NCBI GenBank assembly: GCA_002705125.1
Contig: PAHQ01000014.1
Coordinates: forward strand, 21,683 to 33,833
Length of the DNA: 12,151 bases
Source of the DNA: Verrucomicrobiales bacterium
Lineage (GTDB): Bacteria; Verrucomicrobiota; Verrucomicrobiia; Verrucomicrobiales; DEV007
Direction: 5' to 3'
Part shown: positions 1 to 6,361 of the stretch, in pieces
Layout: each line of letters starts with the position of its first letter
Numbering within the stretch: the stretch's first letter is position 1
Notes under the pieces: generated by a model
The model's input: only the letters and a program-made list of their open reading frames with translations
The model's database searches: none
What the model was told of the DNA's origin: nothing
Position numbers and translations under genes: made by a program

Positions 1-186
1 GCTACAGAAACAAGATCATCATCACCTCTTAGAATTAATCGAGATAGAAACTTTCAATGCCCCAAAGTTGAAGGGCTTTATCCTGCTGGTGAAGGCGCCG
101 GTTATGCCGGTGGTATTTTATCTGCAGCAGTAGATGGACTTAGAGTTGCAACAGCATTAAATTTGATCATGGAATCACCTCTGTAG
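1..186 (+). CDS. FAD-dependent dehydrogenase, COG2509-like (3' end only)
   Basis: This frame is open from the first base and ends at TAG 184-186, giving the last 61 residues of a protein whose start lies left of the window. The fragment reads ThrArgSerSerSerProLeuArgIle..., then GlyLeuTyrProAlaGlyGluGlyAlaGlyTyrAlaGlyGly, then Ser-Ala-Ala-Val-Asp-Gly. That 'GLYPAGEGAGYAGGI..AAVDG' stretch is the typical C-terminal flavin-contacting segment of the uncharacterised NAD(FAD)-utilising dehydrogenases (COG2509, HI0933-like fold), where the glycine-rich turn helps hold FAD. These are cytoplasmic flavoproteins with no firmly established substrate. The last 12 bases overlap the end of the opposing phosphatase gene, and no terminator separates them. 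Family assignment is fairly secure from the motif; the exact function cannot be read from a fragment this short. Confidence 0.8.
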   Translation, partial: ATETRSSSPLRINRDRNFQCPKVEGLYPAGEGAGYAGGILSAAVDGLRVATALNLIMESPL

Positions 187-1590
187 TGAACTTCTTTTCA
201 GCGTCATTGAATGAACTTCTTTCCCTTCAATTGTGACGCACCGAAAAGTCATTGTTGGGTCATTAGCATCTAGATCAAACCCCATAGATCCAAAAAAATT
301 ACCTTTATTATAAGAAAACACGGCCTCCTTTTTGGTCTTATGCGTATGATCATTAGTCAATTTAGATGTCTCAAACTCATAGATGGGATATCCATTAGGC
401 CTATCAATCCGATAAATATCGGTACGATGTCTGTCCGCTGAAATAAGAATAACACCATTAATTTGATTTTTTTCAATAGTAGAAAATATTTCTTCTCGTT
501 CTTTTTTTACACCCCACCAAGAATCTGCACCTCCTTTATCAGCATGTTCTGTCCAAAGGGTTCCTGATGCAATAACCTTAAATGTGGCACTAGAATTCTT
601 TAGGGATTCCAATAGCCATTTTTTCTGAAACTTTCCAAGCATCGTCTCAGCCCCTTTAAAATCTCGGTAGTACCTACCGTCAGTCATAAAAAAATCAACG
701 TCGCCTATTGAAAAGGAGTACCAACAACCAGGGTTATCAATGCCACCACCATATCCTGGGTTAACCCAGTTCTCCTTAAAAACTTTCCATACTGGTATCT
801 TCCAATCAGGAACATTTATTTCAGTTCCTCCTGAAACATCATTAGCTCCGAAATCATGATCATCCCAAATCGAATACTGGGCTGATCTAGCTGCTAAAAA
901 ACGGTATTCAGGTCTCAATTGTCGGCGGTAATAATATACTCTTTGTCGCTTTCTGTTCTCTGGATCATCAATATAAAGATTATCTCCTAGCCACAGGAAA
1001 GCGGCAGGATTGCGGTCAGCTATAGTCTTCCAAATGTGCTCTTTAGGATGGTTGTATCTGGCTCCACCACCAAAACAAACTTCAAAATTTCCACCATTAT
1101 CTGCTGAGGGGTAAGTTTTAAATGAAGGCACTGAACCTCCTGAAAAGACCTTCTTACCATTGACTAATATATTATAGAAATAATTCGAATCAGGTTCTAA
1201 ACCTCCAAATTTTATAATACCTGTAAAGTCTTCTTTATCTGTCGTTAAGACATCTCCCTTTTTCTTTCCATTTATTAAAAGAGTAACTTTGGAAGGCTCA
1301 ACCGTTCTAAACCAAACCTCTCCCCCTTGCTCAGAAAGATTTCCAATCGTCGGCCCTCCGAAAAGTTTTAGTTCATACTTTTTAACAATCTTTTTAAAAT
1401 CACTTCTGAGGTATACATCTTTTATTCCAGCATCCTTGCCCAATGAATCATCCTCCAAAATTGAGTTAATTAGAAAAGAATCCATTTCACCCATAAATGG
1501 AACATTTTCTGGAGTAATAATCGGGGGCTTTGCTAACACATACACTACAAGAAAATGAATACATAGAAACGAAAGGACTAATTTTTGCAT
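175..1590 (-). CDS. Secreted PhoD-like metallophosphatase (alkaline phosphatase D family)
   Basis: This 471-residue exported phosphatase probably hydrolyses phosphate mono- or diesters outside the cytoplasmic membrane using a metal centre. Residues 1-20 form a signal peptide (Met-Gln-Lys, hydrophobic core, Val-Leu-Ala end). Residues about 75-160 look like the beta-sandwich N-terminal domain of PhoD proteins. The catalytic domain covers about 168-465: GDNLYID at 202-208, WDDHDFGAND at 242-251, TDGRYYRD at 303-310 and SADRHR at 384-389. These match the family's GDQIYAD, WDDHE..ND, D.R and GDVH metal and phosphate ligand blocks in order and spacing. The third block has Ser-Ala-Asp-Arg-His rather than the common Gly-Asp-x-His, but Asp386 and His388 are kept. 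The ATG start fits the signal peptide; no Shine-Dalgarno precedes it. It is transcribed divergently from the transporter pair and overlaps the flavoprotein 3' end by 12 bases. Confidence 0.9.
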   Translation of the reverse strand: MQKLVLSFLCIHFLVVYVLAKPPIITPENVPFMGEMDSFLINSILEDDSLGKDAGIKDVYLRSDFKKIVKKYELKLFGGPTIGNLSEQGGEVWFRTVEPSKVTLLINGKKKGDVLTTDKEDFTGIIKFGGLEPDSNYFYNILVNGKKVFSGGSVPSFKTYPSADNGGNFEVCFGGGARYNHPKEHIWKTIADRNPAAFLWLGDNLYIDDPENRKRQRVYYYRRQLRPEYRFLAARSAQYSIWDDHDFGANDVSGGTEINVPDWKIPVWKVFKENWVNPGYGGGIDNPGCWYSFSIGDVDFFMTDGRYYRDFKGAETMLGKFQKKWLLESLKNSSATFKVIASGTLWTEHADKGGADSWWGVKKEREEIFSTIEKNQINGVILISADRHRTDIYRIDRPNGYPIYEFETSKLTNDHTHKTKKEAVFSYNKGNFFGSMGFDLDANDPTMTFRCVTIEGKEVHSMTLKRSSLQR

Positions 1591-1705
1591 AAATTTTTAA
1601 TATATTTTTTAATCTCTAATCCTGAAAAAGTAACTCAATTATCATTTATCTTTAACAAAAATCTGAGCTAACATGAATTAAATACTCTAGCTAACAAAGA
1701 AACGC
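1591..1705. promoter_or_regulatory. Divergent intergenic region with a direct repeat
   Basis: This 115-base, very AT-rich gap lies between the start codons of the phosphatase (leftward) and the transporter (rightward), so promoters for both should lie in or near it. AGCTAACA occurs twice in direct orientation, at 1666-1673 and 1689-1696, with starts 23 bases apart (about two helical turns), close to the transporter start. TATATT-like boxes occur near the phosphatase start. I see no convincing paired -35/-10 element and no Shine-Dalgarno for either gene, so the regulatory label rests on position. Confidence 0.4.
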
Positions 1706-2989
1706 ATGTCTCTATATCGATACATTCTATTCCTCTGTGGACAAATAGGGATGATGAGCCTCACTAGGTTTCTTTATCAATGGATACTAAAATTCGGTAA
1801 CCAAAAAGAAGCAACCCTTCCTCTATTCGATCCAATTATTTTAGGTACAGCATTCGTAGCATTTCGAATTTTTGATGGTTTAAGTGACCCTATTGCTGGA
1901 AGGTTAACTGATACATGGAAACGCAAAGGGTTCCAGAGGCGAACCCTATTATTATTTACTTTTTTCTTGGCTCCAATAGGGCTCGCCATAACTTTTTTGT
2001 GTAGCCATAACTTAGCTCAACCCATTAATTGGCTATTATTAACAACAGGATTACTAATATTTTTTGTTGGGTACACTTTTTATGCTATTCCATACTGGAG
2101 TCTAGTCGATGATTATTCTGGAGGGGATAAAATTACCAGATCAAAACTCTCAGGACTTCTAGGACTTGGAATCGTAATAGGTTCTGGAATTGGAAATGGA
2201 GTCAGCGGATTTCTAATTGATGCTCATGGTTACGGCATTACTGGAGTAACCTTTGCATTAGGATCAGTACTACTAATGTCGTTGCCTTACTGGGCCTCAC
2301 CAACAAAGACTTTAAGCTACAATGAACCCCAAACATATAATCATAAAAAAGAAAACATTTGGTCTGGAATTATTGGAGCATTGAAGCATAGAAAATTCTT
2401 AGCATTGATCGCTCTTTTTGGCGGTTCTCAGATGTCCTTTGCTATTATGACAGCAGCAGCTCCTTTTATTGCAATAGATTTATTAGGGGGTTCTGAAAAA
2501 GACAGCGTAGCCTTGATGGGTCCACTCATTGGAGCAGCTATACCTTTCTTCTTCTTTGTGCCAAAAGTACAAATGAAATACGGTTGGTTACGATGCATGC
2601 TGTGGGCGTCAATAGCATTAGCCATTGTCTATTCATGTTCTGGCTTATTAGGTAACGACTTAATTGTTTCACCATTAATTACCGCAGCCTTCGTGTTTGG
2701 TATGGGTGGCCCAATGGTTGCAGTGCTCCTTGGAGTTGAGGCCGAGGGAGTTGTTGACTGTGCCAAATCTAATTCGAATATCGATTCGGTCGGAACTTAT
2801 TGGGGAGCATTTAATCTTGTCGTTAAAATATTAAATGGTTTAGCCGTCTTCCTTGCTTCCATACTAATATCACTACAAAGCCATTGGGGCATTATAGCAG
2901 TCAGGTCAATGAGCTTCCTCGCAGGAGTATGCTTAATGCTAGGTGTAATTATGTATTACTTCCTGAGGCCAGAAAAAGTAAATGAATAA
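1706..2989 (+). CDS. MFS transporter, GPH/MFS_2 sugar:cation symporter type
   Basis: A 427-residue polytopic inner-membrane protein, the usual length for the glycoside-pentoside-hexuronide:cation symporter (MelB-like) family, with about twelve hydrophobic segments. The diagnostic block is residues 54-69, RIFDGLSDPIAGRLTD. It carries Asp57 and Asp61, the positions matching MelB's cation-site aspartates, and is followed by the basic loop WKRKGFQRR (71-79). These transporters import sugars or glycosides with Na+ or H+; the substrate cannot be told from sequence. The ATG at 1706 is preceded by AACAAAGAAACGC, with no good ribosome binding site. The last 8 bases (ATGAATAA) contain the start of the downstream VTT gene, implying translational coupling. 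The neighbouring exported carbohydrate-type enzymes make a sugar substrate plausible, but that is inference. Confidence 0.87.
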   Translation: MSLYRYILFLCGQIGMMSLTRFLYQWILKFGNQKEATLPLFDPIILGTAFVAFRIFDGLSDPIAGRLTDTWKRKGFQRRTLLLFTFFLAPIGLAITFLCSHNLAQPINWLLLTTGLLIFFVGYTFYAIPYWSLVDDYSGGDKITRSKLSGLLGLGIVIGSGIGNGVSGFLIDAHGYGITGVTFALGSVLLMSLPYWASPTKTLSYNEPQTYNHKKENIWSGIIGALKHRKFLALIALFGGSQMSFAIMTAAAPFIAIDLLGGSEKDSVALMGPLIGAAIPFFFFVPKVQMKYGWLRCMLWASIALAIVYSCSGLLGNDLIVSPLITAAFVFGMGGPMVAVLLGVEAEGVVDCAKSNSNIDSVGTYWGAFNLVVKILNGLAVFLASILISLQSHWGIIAVRSMSFLAGVCLMLGVIMYYFLRPEKVNE

Positions 2990-3671
2990 GAAACTATTCC
3001 TAAACAGGTGGTTCGTTTTGCTTTTTTTTATAAGCCTAATTGTAGTTTGCCAAATTAAATTCGAGATCATACAAAAAGTCCCTAACGTAATAGAAAGAAC
3101 TGCCTCTTCCGGCCCTGTAGGGTATTTGGGGTTTATTCTTATTTATATCGTTAGTACTGTAATGATGTTACCAGGCTCACCTTTAACTTTCACTGCTGGC
3201 GCTTTATTTGGATTTTGGAAAGGACTTATCTTTGTTTCAATCGGTTCAACACTAGGAGCCTCTTGTGCTTTTATGGTTTCGAGATACTTGATACGAAAAA
3301 GCATAGAAAAGAGAGTTTTAAAAAATAAAAAATTTCAATCTATAGACAATGAAATAGACGAGCAGGGGTGGAAAATTGTTATTTTGGCACGACTAAGCCC
3401 AATCATACCTTTTTTTTTACTTAACTATGCTTTGGGTATAACAAAAATTCGATTCATCCATTTCATTTTTGCTTCATGGGTAGGAATGATTCCTGGAACA
3501 ACTGTCTACGTGCTTATGGGTACTATGGGAGGAGCTTTCATTAATGGGAAAAAGTCATCCTTTGAATGGTTACTATTAGGGATGGGACTAATTGCAACGA
3601 TTTTGGTCACATTGTTAATCTCGAAGATTGTTAAAAACTCACAAGCCCACAACGAATTGAAAAGGTACTAA
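2982..3671 (+). CDS. TVP38/TMEM64 family membrane protein (VTT/SNARE-associated domain)
   Basis: This 229-residue integral membrane protein belongs to the TVP38/TMEM64 branch of the DedA/VTT superfamily, whose eukaryotic relatives move lipids between leaflets; bacterial members are poorly understood. Visible hallmarks are the hydrophobic N-terminal segment (about 9-25), the reentrant-like PGSPLTFTAGALFG at 64-77, GSTLGASCAFMVSRYLIR at 88-105, LARLSPIIPF at 135-144, NYALG at 148-152, PGT at 171-173 and a final transmembrane helix at about 195-216. The tail is basic. Its ATG lies inside the last codons of the transporter gene (8-base overlap). GAGG occurs about 12 bases upstream, too far for a good Shine-Dalgarno, so reinitiation by terminating ribosomes is likely. 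The stop lies only 8 bases from the stop of the opposing secreted-protein gene, and no hairpin terminator is visible between them. Confidence 0.9.
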   Translation: MNKKLFLNRWFVLLFFISLIVVCQIKFEIIQKVPNVIERTASSGPVGYLGFILIYIVSTVMMLPGSPLTFTAGALFGFWKGLIFVSIGSTLGASCAFMVSRYLIRKSIEKRVLKNKKFQSIDNEIDEQGWKIVILARLSPIIPFFLLNYALGITKIRFIHFIFASWVGMIPGTTVYVLMGTMGGAFINGKKSSFEWLLLGMGLIATILVTLLISKIVKNSQAHNELKRY

Positions 3672-3679
3672 CAGTCAAG

Positions 3680-4699
3680 TTAAGGCTTATGTTTCAAACG
3701 AAAAAATTGAGTTCTCTTGGAATCTTCCTGAAAATATGACAATGGATAAGTTTCAGATCGAGTTTTAAGTGTAAAAGAATGTGAAACCTCCCAACGTTCA
3801 AGATCTAGGCTCTTTTGCAGCTCATAAGTTTCGCCAATTTTTCCTAAAACAGTAACCCTCTCAGTTCCAGGTTCGAGTCTAATTTCAGGTTCAATATTGG
3901 CTTCATTATTTTGGTCTACTCCATAATATGAAGGCGTCCATATTGATTTAATATCGATTGTATTTGGCAGCGAACCTATTCGTCTATTTGCATTATCATA
4001 TGCGACAAAGACAATGTATAACTCATCATTTTCTGGACTTATTACTGAATCCTCCAAATCATTACTAATCAAAATTTGCCCCATCTCTATTAACAAGTTT
4101 TGTAAATCTATTCTTACTTGGCTAAAGCCATTCCCCAGTGAACTTACATTGATATGGTTTATATACCGGCTTGGATTCTCCTCCCAAATTCCTAGATAAG
4201 ACTCATTATTTTTACTAAGCCATACTTCTAATTTTAATTCCCGGTCACGTTTATACTGAAAAAACAAATGATCATTACCACTTCGTGACAAATCTATTCT
4301 AGGACTAACAATATAACTACCCAGCTGTTTAGGGGTATATTGAGTTGCGTTACTTGGAACAAACGGATCAATTGATTGGATAACTAAGCCATACTCACCA
4401 TTAAAAGAAGTTCTTTCAAATTCATTGGATGTTACTGTTTTATAATTCTCCCATACTACGGTTGGCCCCCAATTCCCCCATCCACCTCCCCAACCAACTT
4501 GGTTGATTGGGTTATTATTTCTCCATTCACCATATCTAATCTGCTCAGATTCGGTGACCGTTGTCCATCCATCAAGATTACTACTAAAATTAACTTTTGT
4601 AAGACCTAATTCAATCGCTTGATCATTCCCTTTCAGATATGAATTGTATGTAAGTAATATTATAAATAGGATTATACTCGTCCGATAATAAGTACGCAT
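3680..4699 (-). CDS. Secreted beta-rich protein, paralog B of a tandem pair (unknown function)
   Basis: I do not recognise a named family. The 339-residue protein starts with a probable signal peptide (hydrophobic 8-17, then Gly-Asn-Asp-Gln-Ala). Residues about 40-255 resemble an extracellular jelly-roll of the 'choice-of-anchor J'/cleaved-adhesin kind: YIVSPRIDLSRS at 129-140, LFFQYK at 145-150, LEVWLSKN at 157-164, RIDLQN at 196-201, and SPENDELYIVFVAYD at 221-235. This is the pattern of a 'side with SP-x-IDLS, strand, short loop, W' adhesion module. Residues about 268-337 form a separate small domain with YELQKS, LERW and FFRLK, typical of C-terminal domains in exported verrucomicrobial proteins. 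A Gly/Trp patch GWGGGWGNWG at 69-78 is unusual and is not kept in paralog A. The gene begins 4 bases after paralog A stops, without a Shine-Dalgarno, so the two are very probably co-transcribed. Confidence 0.8.
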   Translation of the reverse strand: MRTYYRTSIILFIILLTYNSYLKGNDQAIELGLTKVNFSSNLDGWTTVTESEQIRYGEWRNNNPINQVGWGGGWGNWGPTVVWENYKTVTSNEFERTSFNGEYGLVIQSIDPFVPSNATQYTPKQLGSYIVSPRIDLSRSGNDHLFFQYKRDRELKLEVWLSKNNESYLGIWEENPSRYINHINVSSLGNGFSQVRIDLQNLLIEMGQILISNDLEDSVISPENDELYIVFVAYDNANRRIGSLPNTIDIKSIWTPSYYGVDQNNEANIEPEIRLEPGTERVTVLGKIGETYELQKSLDLERWEVSHSFTLKTRSETYPLSYFQEDSKRTQFFRLKHKP

Positions 4700-4703
4700 A
4701 AAA

Positions 4704-5732
4704 TTATGGCTGTTGTTGTTTTAGGCGGAAAAAAGACCTTGTCGGCTTTTTCTGAAGAAAATAAGAAATGGGGTAAGTCTCTGAATCACTTGCCAATGTA
4801 AAGGAATGTGAGGCACTCCATTCTTTTAAATTATTACTAATCTCCACTTCATAGGTTTTGCCTATCGATCCAGAAAAAGTAACTGTCTCTAATTTGTGAT
4901 TTAGAACAATCATGGGCTCAATGAGCTCTTGATTAGATTCCTCATCGCCATAATAGTTTGGCGTCCATATTGATTTTATTTCAAGCGTTTCAACGCTAGT
5001 TCCTAGCCACCTGCTAGCAACATCTTTAGCCACAATTGTAATGAAAATTTCATCAGTTTGCGGACTAATCACACTGTCAGGAAAGCCATTGGCGTTTAAC
5101 CATTTATTCACATCCAATACTGAATTTTCTAAATCTATAGTTACTTCAGTGAAACCACCTTCAGCTGTACGGCTTATGGCATTATTAGAATTAGCAGCCT
5201 GCCCTTGTTCCCATATTCCATTCCACAATGTCCCATCATTTTTGCCAATCCATACCTCTAGGTTAAAACTTGGATTGCTTTTGTATTGAAAGATTAAATG
5301 ATCTTGAGCACTCCTTGATAAGTCTATCCTTGGGCTGACAAGGAAACTATTTACTTCTTGCTGAGTGTAATTTGTGGCATTACCTGGAACAAATGGCATT
5401 ATGGATTGAATTCTTAAACCATGCTCTCCATTCCCAAGTACAACTCTTTGAAATTCATTAGACCTTACAGTTTTAAAGTCCTCCCAAACTAAAGTAGTAA
5501 CATTATCAACAACTCCTCCCCAAGCTCCACCAGGACTATTTACCCAGGAAGTCCTCCATTCACCATATTCAATTGATTTAGATTGGGAGGCAGTTGTCCA
5601 ACCGTTCATATCACTGCTTAGATCAACTTTTCTTAGACCTAAATTAACAGCCTCATCATTAGATTTTGATATATATAAACAAAGAAATAATATAAGAGCA
5701 CAAACAAGTGCTTGGTAGCAGCGGGAAGACAT
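4704..5732 (-). CDS. Secreted beta-rich protein, paralog A of a tandem pair (unknown function)
   Basis: This 342-residue protein is collinear with the downstream neighbour and, by eye, about half identical to it over the whole length. Shared landmarks in order are LGLRKVDLSS (31-40), YGEWR (56-60), VWEDFKTVRSNEF (82-94), FVPGNAT (114-120), LVSPRIDLSRS (131-141), FQYK (148-151), DSVISP (219-224), IKSIWTPNYYG (252-262) and ETYPISYF (318-325). A signal peptide occupies about residues 1-23. The main domain looks like a choice-of-anchor J-type jelly-roll, followed by a short C-terminal beta domain ending FFRLK (334-338). The jelly-roll assignment is from pattern only. It is the first gene after the 117-base gap behind mogA and probably has its own promoter there. 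No Shine-Dalgarno precedes the ATG. A surface-binding or structural role is a guess; I see no catalytic motif. Confidence 0.8.
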   Translation of the reverse strand: MSSRCYQALVCALILFLCLYISKSNDEAVNLGLRKVDLSSDMNGWTTASQSKSIEYGEWRTSWVNSPGGAWGGVVDNVTTLVWEDFKTVRSNEFQRVVLGNGEHGLRIQSIMPFVPGNATNYTQQEVNSFLVSPRIDLSRSAQDHLIFQYKSNPSFNLEVWIGKNDGTLWNGIWEQGQAANSNNAISRTAEGGFTEVTIDLENSVLDVNKWLNANGFPDSVISPQTDEIFITIVAKDVASRWLGTSVETLEIKSIWTPNYYGDEESNQELIEPMIVLNHKLETVTFSGSIGKTYEVEISNNLKEWSASHSFTLASDSETYPISYFLQKKPTRSFFRLKQQQP

Positions 5733-5791
5733 AGGAAGTTAAGCTATAAAGTAGCGATCTCGTTAACAATAACAACCCATTGATAATTAAG

Positions 5792-5822
5792 CTATTATAA
5801 AATAATATTTATTTTATAATAG
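5792..5822. repeat. 31-bp perfect AT-rich palindrome (14-bp arms, 3-base loop)
   Basis: Bases 5792-5805 pair perfectly with 5809-5822 around the loop TAT at 5806-5808, and only the outermost pair is G:C. Read on the minus strand it starts 28 bases after the mogA stop codon and ends 59 bases before the secreted-protein start. It lacks a GC-rich stem and a following T-run, so it is a poor classical rho-independent terminator. A DNA-binding site, a cruciform-prone element or a transcript-end stabilising hairpin are alternatives. Confidence 0.75.
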
Positions 5823-5827
5823 ATACG

Positions 5828-5849
5828 TTTTGCTATAATGTTAGCAAAA
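5828..5849 (-). terminator. Short hairpin directly after mogA, possible terminator
   Basis: TTTTGCTA at 5828-5835 is the exact reverse complement of TAGCAAAA at 5842-5849, with a 6-base loop. On the minus strand the hairpin begins at the base right after the mogA TAA. The stem has just two G:C pairs and no T-run follows (CGTATC), so termination would be weak. Together with the longer palindrome next to it, it may mark the end of the upstream transcript. Confidence 0.4.
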
Positions 5850-6326
5850 TTAGCATGTTGAAGGCTCTCCAATACACAATTTAACTGTATGAGGAATCGC
5901 GCCCTCAACAAATTCCAAACACTCCACAGCTCCTTTTGGCTTACCCGGCAATGTAATCACTAGTGAGTGACCAACGACGGCAGCTAAACCTCGCGACAAT
6001 ATAGCGTTAGGTGTAATATCTACACTACGCATTCTCATGAGTTCACCAAACCCATCAATCTCCACTCTCATAATATCTCTGACTGCCTCAGGCGTGACAT
6101 CTCTCTCTGTTATTCCTGTTCCTCCAGTAGTCAATATCAAAGAACAACCTTGAGCCTCAAATGATAAAATAGCATCTCTAATTCTATCCCTATCATCAGG
6201 AACAACAGCATCAGCAATCACAATCCACCCTCTTTGTTCTGCCTCTAGCTTAAGGGCTGGCCCGCCATGATCCTCATATTCACCCGAGGACGCCCTATCT
6301 GAAACTGTAATTATTCCAACTTCCAT
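5850..6326 (-). CDS. mogA: Molybdopterin adenylyltransferase MogA (MoaB/Mog family)
   Basis: This 158-residue cytoplasmic enzyme adenylylates molybdopterin with ATP, giving MPT-AMP ahead of molybdate insertion. It has the MoCF_biosynth fold landmarks: SDRAS at 9-13, the nucleotide/pterin loop TTGGTG at 66-71, RDVTPE at 75-80, PGFGE-like DGFGELMR at 91-98, AILSRG at 108-113, and LPGKPKG at 126-132. The SDRAS...EYEDHGGPAL opening and the RDVTPE block favour MogA over MoaB, though the two are close and this protein is shorter than E. coli MogA. The ATG at 6326 is the natural family start; AGG just upstream is a weak, too-close ribosome site. It lies 35 bases after the propeller/HEAT gene and downstream of moaC and moaA, so it is probably transcribed with them. 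Confidence 0.9.
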   Translation of the reverse strand: MEVGIITVSDRASSGEYEDHGGPALKLEAEQRGWIVIADAVVPDDRDRIRDAILSFEAQGCSLILTTGGTGITERDVTPEAVRDIMRVEIDGFGELMRMRSVDITPNAILSRGLAAVVGHSLVITLPGKPKGAVECLEFVEGAIPHTVKLCIGEPSTC

Positions 6327-6361
6327 AACCTGACTATATCTATATTTTTATATCAAGAAAA

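Larger units (their letters stand above)
5733..5849. promoter_or_regulatory. Intergenic region with two hairpins between mogA and the secreted pair
   Basis: This 117-base gap separates mogA from the tandem secreted pair, both read leftward. It holds the two inverted repeats listed separately, with several TATAAT hexamers inside them on both strands (for example 5815-5820 and 5834-5839 on the plus strand, and the complement of 5794-5799 on the minus strand). It is the only gap above 50 bases within the minus-strand run, so it is the natural place for an operon boundary: end of the moa-mog transcript and start of the secreted pair. No good -35 partner or Shine-Dalgarno was found. Confidence 0.4.

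Noticed and set aside
1289..1558. Plus-strand open frame of 89 codons inside the phosphatase gene
   Set aside because: It lies fully antisense to a gene with clear PhoD motifs and shows no family pattern of its own.
3672..3679. Bidirectional terminator between the convergent VTT and secreted-protein genes
   Set aside because: Just 8 bases separate the stops and no inverted repeat or T-run is visible there.
3680..5732. A split single gene (frameshift) instead of two secreted proteins
   Set aside because: Both frames have their own signal peptide, complete domains and matching C-termini, so they are two tandem paralogs.
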